Shown here: piece after piece, positions 6,684 through 11,478 of the stretch
Layout: each line of letters opens with the position of its first letter
Numbering within the stretch: the stretch's first letter is position 1
NCBI GenBank assembly: GCA_003533825.1
Contig: DQCG01000067.1
Coordinates: forward strand, 20,375 to 31,852
Length of the DNA: 11,478 bases
From: Phycisphaerales bacterium
GTDB lineage: Bacteria; Planctomycetota; Phycisphaerae; Sedimentisphaerales; Anaerobacaceae
Reading direction: 5' to 3'
Position numbers and translations under genes: made by a program
The notes under the pieces: generated by a model
What the model saw: only the letters and a program-made list of their open reading frames with translations
What the model was told of the DNA's origin: nothing
The model's database searches: none

Positions 6684-6923
6684 ATGAGGATATCTCGTGA
6701 TTCTTGGCCTACGAAGAAGTGTAACTCATGCGGTTGATTGTAAGTTTGCATGTTCTGGTTGGCCGAGTATGCAATACACTAAAGGGAAGGAGGTAGCACC
6801 AGATCAAAGGAAGCTACTCACAATGGAATAGATGGAGTCTAACCAAAATGAAGACTGTTGTCTGCCGCTTTGGTTCATAACCAAAGCACAATATCATCCT
6901 AATATCTCAATAAGGGTACTATT
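6684..6923 (+). promoter_or_regulatory. Long leader of the LamG mRNA with candidate switching hairpins
   Basis: The leader holds no convincing gene. Its best structure is a perfect 9-bp hairpin, GCTTTGGTT-CAT-AACCAAAGC, at 6867-6887. A second copy of AACCAAA (6841-6847) could pair with the same TTTGGTT arm instead, and it sits in the loop of a possible AGTCT/AGACT hairpin (6836-6856). The two pairings exclude each other, as in a regulatory leader. The hairpin ends 36 nt before the ATG, and AAGGG (near 6912) is the likely ribosome binding site. I recognise no known riboswitch class. Confidence 0.35.
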
Positions 6924-9743
6924 ATGTGTAAAAAACTAATCTGTTTGATTTCTTTCCTTGGCATGCTGACGGGCGCTGCGGATGCTGACCTAGTTGGTTT
7001 GTGGAGGCTCGACGAGACATCCGGCACGATAGCCCATGATGTCAGCGGCAATGGGCACGATGGCACTCTCATCGGCGACCCAAAGTGGGCACCTGGAAAA
7101 ATAGGCGGGGCGCTGGATTTTGACGGCGAAGAAGATCTCGTGGAATTAGGGGCATTTGATGTCATCGGTTCGGGCATTACTCTCGCCGGATGGATACGAC
7201 CCGAGAGCTTCGCCATCAATGATGGGCGTATTATCACAAAGGCCAACGAATGGGGCGAAAACGATCACTGGTGGATGTTAAGCACAATTTCAGACGGTGG
7301 TGAAATAAGACTTCGCTTCCGCCTCAAGACGGAAGGTCAGAGCACCACCACGTTGATAGCCGGTTCGGGACCCTTGGTTACGGATGAATGGCAGCACGCC
7401 ACTGCAACCTGGGATGGCAGTACGATGCGACTGTACCTCAATGGTGAGGAAGTTGGCAACGTTGCCAATACAGGCACAGCAGTAGCGACAAATCCGGATG
7501 TCAGCGCGTCGATCGGCTCACAGCCCTCGGATGCCTTTGCCCCCGCGACTCCGGACCATGTAGAGAAGTACTTCGATGGCCTCATCGATGATGTGCGTCT
7601 CTACAACGAGGCACTGACGGCCGAACGACTTGAAGGGATTATGGAGGGTGAGGGATATCCATTTGCCTCCAGTCCCGATCCGGCTGATGGTACCTTCCAT
7701 GAGGACACATGGGTGACCCTAAGCTGGTCACCCGGGGATTTTGCAGAATCCCACGATGTCTATTTGGGTAATGAATTGAGCGACGTTAACGAAGCCACGC
7801 GAGATTCAGACTTGTTCCGGGGCAACCAGGACTTGACATTTTATGTTGCCGGATTTCCCGGATATGCTTATCCTGACGGCCTTGTTCCCGGTACAACTTA
7901 CTACTGGCGAATCGACGAGGTCAATGAATCTGAGCCGAACAGTCCATGGAAAGGTAATATATGGAGCTTTACAGTTCCTCCAAATTCCGCCTATCTCCCC
8001 GATCCGGCTGATGGCGCCGAGTTTGTGCCTTTAAATGCAACACTTACATGGACGGCAGGTTTTGGCGCAAAACTGCACAACGTGTACTTCGGCGAAGATT
8101 TTGGCACTGTAAATGAAGCTGACAATGGAGTGCCTGTAGGTGTTGCGAGCTATAGTCCCGACCAACTCAAATTAGCCAAGACATACTACTGGCGTGTAGA
8201 TGAGTTTGATGGCGCCGCTACGCATAAAGGAGATGTCTGGAGCTTTACTACCGAGGGCGCCGTCAGCGGCCCGAATCCGTCCAATGGCGCCGTGGATGTA
8301 AGTCCTACACAGATTCTTACATGGGATGCGGGAGCTGTCGCCGCCTCGCATGAGGTGTACTTCGGCACGGATGCGGACGCCGTAAAGAATTCCACGAAGG
8401 CCTCGCCTGAATATAAAGGGCCAAAGACACTCGGCGAGGAAAGCTACGATCCCGGCAAGCTTTTATTGGAAACGACGTACTACTGGCGGATCGATGAAGT
8501 CAACGACACCAACCCCGACAGCCCGTGGGCAGGCAACGTCTGGAGCTTCACAACTGGCGATTTCTTTGTCATAGACGATTTCGAGGATTACGACGCCGGT
8601 GAGAACCAGATATGGTACGCCTGGCACGATGGCCTTGGCTATGGCACTCCCGGGACTGCGGATTATTTTGCCGGCAATGGAACCGGCGCTGCGGTGGGTG
8701 ATGAAACTACCGCTTCTTATATCGAGGAGACTATTGTCCACGGAGGCGGCCAGTCTATGCCGCTTGTATACGATAACAACAAGCAGGGCTATGCCTGCTA
8801 TTCAGAAGTGGAGCATACGTTGACAAACCAGCGAGACTGGAGCGATCAAGGCGTCACAGAATTGTCGCTGTGGTTCAGAGGCAACCCGGCATCCGTCGGC
8901 AGCTTTACAGAAGCGCCGGCCGGCACCTATACGATGACCGGGTCAGGCGCTGATATCTGGAACGACGCCGATGAATTCCACTTTGCCTACAAAATGCTCA
9001 CCGGTGTGGGTTCGATTGAAGCCCAGGTGCTCAGCGTCGATAACACGGACCCGTGGGCCAAGGCTGGTGTGATGTTCCGCGAGACGCTGGAGCCGGGTTC
9101 GAAATTTGCTGCGATATATATTACTCCCGGCAACGGATGCAGATTACAGGCACGTCTGGATGCCGATATTAACGCTACGAGTGACACATCTGTTGTGACA
9201 AGCGAGCAAACGGCGATTACTGCACCGTACTGGATCAAGTTAGAGCGTGATTTTGCGGGCAACTTCAGAGGCTACTATTCGTCTAACGGATCCACATGGC
9301 AGGCGATGTCGTGGAATCCGCAGAATATTATGATGAGCTCGAATATCTACATCGGCCTGGCAGTGACATCACATAATGCCGCCGCTACGTGCGAGGCCAA
9401 GTTCTCAAACGTCACAATTACCGGCACGGCCGGCCCGCAGTGGGCACACCAGGACATCGGCATTGCCAGCAACGACGCCGAGCCGCTGTACGTCGCCGTG
9501 TCGAACAGTGCCGGCACACCTGCGGTAGTAGTCCACGATGATCCGGCCGCGGCGACGACAGATACCTGGAACGAGTGGGTGATTCCACTACAGACTTTTT
9601 CCGATCAAGGGATCAACCTGACTAATGTGGACAAATTCGCGATTGGTCTGGGTACACAAGGCAATATGACAACGCATGGTGGTTCCGGCAAGATGTTTAT
9701 TGATAATATCCGACTGTGTCGAGCGACAGAAATTACTGAATAG
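6924..9743 (+). CDS. Large secreted LamG-domain protein with three Ig/FN3-like repeats and a DUF1349-like domain
   Basis: 939 aa. Residues 1-21 form a Sec signal peptide (KK, hydrophobic core, cut after ADA). Residues 23 to about 243 are a LamG/concanavalin-like domain, from LVGLWRLDETSG through WQHATATWDG (156-165) and YFDGLIDDVRLYNEAL (216-231). Three Ig/FN3-like repeats follow at about 249-350, 357-443 and 448-544, each ending with YYWR-[IV]-DE and a WSFT strand. The C-terminal part starts with FFVIDDFEDY (547-556) and ends with FIDNIRL (925-931), looking like a carbohydrate-binding jelly roll. It seems to be interrupted by a DUF1349-like domain at about 658-845 (DPWAKAGVMFRE, 709-720). 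No catalytic signature, transmembrane anchor or PEP-CTERM tail is visible. Binding of extracellular polysaccharide or host glycans is a reasonable guess. The ATG at 6924 has AAGGG about 8 nt upstream. Confidence 0.88.
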   Translation: MCKKLICLISFLGMLTGAADADLVGLWRLDETSGTIAHDVSGNGHDGTLIGDPKWAPGKIGGALDFDGEEDLVELGAFDVIGSGITLAGWIRPESFAINDGRIITKANEWGENDHWWMLSTISDGGEIRLRFRLKTEGQSTTTLIAGSGPLVTDEWQHATATWDGSTMRLYLNGEEVGNVANTGTAVATNPDVSASIGSQPSDAFAPATPDHVEKYFDGLIDDVRLYNEALTAERLEGIMEGEGYPFASSPDPADGTFHEDTWVTLSWSPGDFAESHDVYLGNELSDVNEATRDSDLFRGNQDLTFYVAGFPGYAYPDGLVPGTTYYWRIDEVNESEPNSPWKGNIWSFTVPPNSAYLPDPADGAEFVPLNATLTWTAGFGAKLHNVYFGEDFGTVNEADNGVPVGVASYSPDQLKLAKTYYWRVDEFDGAATHKGDVWSFTTEGAVSGPNPSNGAVDVSPTQILTWDAGAVAASHEVYFGTDADAVKNSTKASPEYKGPKTLGEESYDPGKLLLETTYYWRIDEVNDTNPDSPWAGNVWSFTTGDFFVIDDFEDYDAGENQIWYAWHDGLGYGTPGTADYFAGNGTGAAVGDETTASYIEETIVHGGGQSMPLVYDNNKQGYACYSEVEHTLTNQRDWSDQGVTELSLWFRGNPASVGSFTEAPAGTYTMTGSGADIWNDADEFHFAYKMLTGVGSIEAQVLSVDNTDPWAKAGVMFRETLEPGSKFAAIYITPGNGCRLQARLDADINATSDTSVVTSEQTAITAPYWIKLERDFAGNFRGYYSSNGSTWQAMSWNPQNIMMSSNIYIGLAVTSHNAAATCEAKFSNVTITGTAGPQWAHQDIGIASNDAEPLYVAVSNSAGTPAVVVHDDPAAATTDTWNEWVIPLQTFSDQGINLTNVDKFAIGLGTQGNMTTHGGSGKMFIDNIRLCRATEITE
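7668..8555 (+). repeat. Three tandem Ig/FN3-like protein repeats within the LamG protein
   Basis: Repeat units are at about 7668-7973, 7992-8252 and 8265-8555. Each begins with P-[DN]-P-[AS]-[DN]-G, carries H-[DNE]-V-Y-[LF]-G near the middle and closes with TYYWR-[IV]-DE, a loop and [IV]WSFT. Units 1 and 3 share the longer closing block P-x-SPW-x-GN-[IV]-WSFT. Unit 1 has an extra loop (about residues 299-321). The units are diverged in DNA, so this is an old duplication and not a recent slippage array. Confidence 0.8.
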
Positions 9744-9783
9744 TAATACCGCATTTGTGGAAACTTAATTCGGTTTTGTATCA

Positions 9784-9876
9784 GTTCGGGGCCTTAAGAT
9801 GACGTTTGCGAAATTCAGCTATGTTGTCATGATCAGGGTGCTGGTCCGCTGCGATGACGCTTAAATGCAAGCATCC
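9784..9876 (-). pseudogene. Remnant of an IS1182/IS5-like transposase (N-terminal DUF772-type region)
   Basis: The minus strand encodes VIAADQHPDHDNIAEFRKRH followed by LKA (9855-9790), then PN and a stop at 9781-9783. HPDHDTIAxFRxRHL is a hallmark of the N-terminal region of IS1182/IS5-type transposases. The preceding residues (SSSSMIDGCLHL) only faintly resemble the expected SSRKIERAC segment, as if a few codons were lost. No catalytic domain or clear terminal repeats are present, so it is a dead fragment. It lies in the 191-bp gap between the convergent LamG and oxidoreductase genes, and the open frame runs back into the end of the oxidoreductase gene in a different phase. Nothing else is visible in this gap except a weak terminator. 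Confidence 0.55.
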
Positions 9877-9910
9877 ATCAATCATGCTACTGCTTGATTT
9901 TATGACCGCT

Positions 9911-9926
9911 AAAAAAAGGTTCTCCT
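9911..9926 (-). terminator. Possible weak terminator after the Gfo/Idh/MocA gene
   Basis: Nine bases after the oxidoreductase stop (9935) the minus strand reads AGG-AGAA-CCT followed by a run of seven T. The stem is only 3 bp, so this is a marginal intrinsic terminator; the position and T-run are the main support. Confidence 0.25.
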
Positions 9927-9934
9927 GCAGGCTC

Positions 9935-11266
9935 CTACAGTGTCCACCCCTTGCGGTATTTATCACGTCGGATGAATCGCTCTGCTTTGGGATTATTGAT
10001 GATTTTAAGGTTTTCAGCGTCCCACGAGAGTTTCTCGCCCGCACGATACGCAGCTATACCCAGCAGGACTGTCTCTGTGAGCGGGCCTGCATAGCTGAAG
10101 TTAGTGCCGGGCCTAAGCGGATCGTTGGTTTTGCACGCTTCTACCCAATCATCGGTATGGGAAGGCTTGCGCGGCATTTGGGGACGCCGAACACCCTCGA
10201 ACCTGTCTTCCGGATATAGTTTAAACCTGCCGTAGTCGGCTATCAGCATCCCTTTTGAGCCGACGAAAAGTGTCGCTTCGGGCCAGTCCGGCATGTTATG
10301 CTCTTTCTGCAACGGCGGGCGCTTACCAGCGTTGCCGTCATACCATGTCAGATGCACCGGCGGCAGGTCTCCCCTGGCACCGAAGGTCCACTTGCTGACC
10401 AGCCAGCCGGGGGGGCTTTCTTTGTGAGCGGATTTTGCGCTGTGTGCCTCCACCGTAAGCGGGTATTTAAGATCGAGCGCCATGAACGGAAGGTCGATCA
10501 TGTGGCAGCCCATGTCGCCGAGGCGGCCGTTCCCGAAATCCCACCAATTGCGCCAGCCGTCCGGGTGGTAAGTGCGATTGTAAGGGCGAACCGGCGCCGG
10601 GCCCAGCCAGAGGTTCCACTTCAGATGCGCAGGAACGGGAGGATAATACTTCGGCCGGTCACCGGGGGGCCATGCCTTATCGCACCAACAGTGGACTTCT
10701 CTGACATCGCCTATGACACCATCCCTAATCATCTTTGCCACGCTGCGATAGTTGTAGCCGGTGTGCGCACTGTTGCCCATCTGCGTGACCACTCCTGTTT
10801 CCTTTGCTACCTTGGTTGTCAGTCGAATTTCAGTGATGTTCTGGCCTAACGGCTTCTCGCAATAGACATGTTTGCCCATGCGCATCGCCTTCACACTGGC
10901 GGGGATATGTACATGATCGGGCGTGGCGATTACAACTGCATCGATGTTCTTCTCTTCTTTGTCAAGCATCCTGCAGTAATCGCTGTATTTCTTTGCCTCG
11001 GAAAACATTTTAAAAGCCTCGGCCGCATGTTTCGTATCTACGTCGCAAATAGCGACAATGTTCTCGCTCATGACGTTCCTGACGTCATCGAATCCTTTGC
11101 CGCCAACACCGATACAGGCGATATTGAGCTTTTCACTCGGCGGAGTTTGAGTCGGGCCGCCCAGCACACGCCGTGGAACAATCGTAAAGGCGGTCACTGA
11201 CGCCGCAGCACCCAAAAACTGACGTCTTGTAATTCTTGGTTTGCAGTTTTTCCTGTTTTTCATCAT
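9935..11266 (-). CDS. Tat-exported Gfo/Idh/MocA-family oxidoreductase
   Basis: 443 aa from the ATG at 11266. Residues 11-37 form a twin-arginine signal (TRRQFLG with R14-R15, then AAASVTAFTIV), so the folded protein is probably exported with its NAD(P) cofactor. The Rossmann domain follows: IACIGVGGKGFDD at 49-61, AICDVD at 72-77, VIATPDHVH at 112-120 and the cofactor/catalytic EKPL at 137-140. GDMGCHMIDLP at 250-260 supplies the conserved His of the substrate site. Such proteins oxidise or epimerise sugars or inositols; Tat-exported versions are abundant in Planctomycetota and mostly uncharacterised. This start is preferred because AAGGG lies 9 nt upstream and the Tat signal begins here. The frame stays open for 70 more codons upstream to 11476, but that part has its own Sec signal and Kelch-like motif and is treated as a separate remnant. 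Further genes of its unit may lie outside the window. Confidence 0.9.
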   Translation of the reverse strand: MMKNRKNCKPRITRRQFLGAAASVTAFTIVPRRVLGGPTQTPPSEKLNIACIGVGGKGFDDVRNVMSENIVAICDVDTKHAAEAFKMFSEAKKYSDYCRMLDKEEKNIDAVVIATPDHVHIPASVKAMRMGKHVYCEKPLGQNITEIRLTTKVAKETGVVTQMGNSAHTGYNYRSVAKMIRDGVIGDVREVHCWCDKAWPPGDRPKYYPPVPAHLKWNLWLGPAPVRPYNRTYHPDGWRNWWDFGNGRLGDMGCHMIDLPFMALDLKYPLTVEAHSAKSAHKESPPGWLVSKWTFGARGDLPPVHLTWYDGNAGKRPPLQKEHNMPDWPEATLFVGSKGMLIADYGRFKLYPEDRFEGVRRPQMPRKPSHTDDWVEACKTNDPLRPGTNFSYAGPLTETVLLGIAAYRAGEKLSWDAENLKIINNPKAERFIRRDKYRKGWTL

Positions 11267-11332
11267 TGTCGAATCCCTTAATGCCTGCAGAATATCCTGA
11301 TTTGTGATTGTCATCTTGATAGTATAACGGCT

Positions 11333-11476
11333 GACCGATCCGGCCTCCCACCGGGGAACAGCCATATCGGGGAGCCTTTTCCACTCTCTATGAGATTTGT
11401 CCTTAGCCACGCAAGGCATTCCCACCACCACGGCTGCAACAAATGCCAGAACAAATTTCCTGGTCGAATGTTTCAT
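11333..11476 (-). pseudogene. Truncated 5' end of a secreted Kelch-like protein gene, in frame with the oxidoreductase
   Basis: From the ATG at 11476 the frame gives MKHSTRK, a hydrophobic stretch (FVLAFVAAVVVG) and PCVAKDK, a clear Sec signal peptide. WKRLPDMAVPRWEAGSV then follows, which looks like the opening of a Kelch repeat. The similarity stops at about residue 48; the next 22 codons (11332-11267) look like ordinary upstream DNA of the oxidoreductase, with TATACT at 11326-11321 as a possible -10 box. There is no Kelch continuation in the other minus-strand frames. A truncated gene whose remaining frame happens to join the next gene is the best reading. A true fusion would have a Sec and a Tat signal in series, which is unlikely. 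The start could lie just outside the window. Confidence 0.45.
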
Positions 11477-11478
11477 TG

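Noticed and set aside
6832..6939. 35-codon frame starting in the LamG leader and overlapping the LamG start
   Set aside because: Only a weak GGAA precedes it and the peptide has no recognisable feature; kept as an observation within a finding, not annotated as a gene.
7668..8555. CRISPR-like or recent tandem DNA repeats
   Set aside because: The repetition is at protein level (Ig/FN3-like units); DNA identity between units is low and unit lengths differ.
10298..10849. Plus-strand open frame of 183 codons opposite the oxidoreductase
   Set aside because: Lies within the conserved Gfo/Idh/MocA coding region and has no motif of its own.

Overview
The window looks like chromosomal DNA from a planctomycete-type bacterium, probably close to the Phycisphaerae. 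Three features suggest this: a prepilin-like protein with an H-X9-DG motif, a Tat-exported Gfo/Idh/MocA oxidoreductase, and a large secreted protein combining LamG with repeated 'TYYWRIDEV' Ig/FN3-like modules. This is a family-based inference; no rRNA or other taxonomic marker is present.

Left part (39-5620, all minus strand). Two adjacent transcription units look like a carbohydrate-utilisation cluster. The unit transcribed first starts at a near-consensus promoter (5592-5620). It encodes a small phosphomannose-isomerase-type cupin, a PfkB/ribokinase-family kinase and an MFS permease of fucose-permease-like type, with gaps of 27 and 33 bp. After a 182-bp AT-rich gap come a GntR/UTRA regulator and the alpha and beta subunits of a thiamine-diphosphate 2-oxoacid/acetoin-type dehydrogenase E1. 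The beta gene starts at TTG, overlaps the alpha stop by 4 bp and has a strong Shine-Dalgarno sequence inside alpha. The 182-bp gap holds two copies of an 18-bp direct repeat and an 18-bp palindrome, plausible regulator sites. A sensible but unproven reading is uptake, isomerisation, phosphorylation and later TPP-dependent cleavage of a sugar or sugar-derived ketone. No E2, E3 or aldolase gene is in view.

Middle part (5641-9743). A prepilin-like gene (minus) and a 939-residue secreted LamG protein (plus) are transcribed divergently from a 395-bp region. Each has a good sigma-70-like promoter. The plus promoter leaves an approximately 240-nt leader with a 9-bp hairpin and a competing upstream complement. 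The LamG protein carries three Ig/FN3-like repeats. It ends in a domain that appears to be split by an inserted DUF1349-like domain.

Right part (9744-11478). A short decayed IS1182/IS5-like transposase fragment lies beside the 3' end of a Tat-exported Gfo/Idh/MocA oxidoreductase. The frame of that oxidoreductase continues upstream without a stop into what looks like the 5' end of another gene, a Sec signal peptide plus one Kelch-like motif. The oxidoreductase itself most likely begins at an internal ATG (11266). No tRNA, rRNA or CRISPR array was seen.
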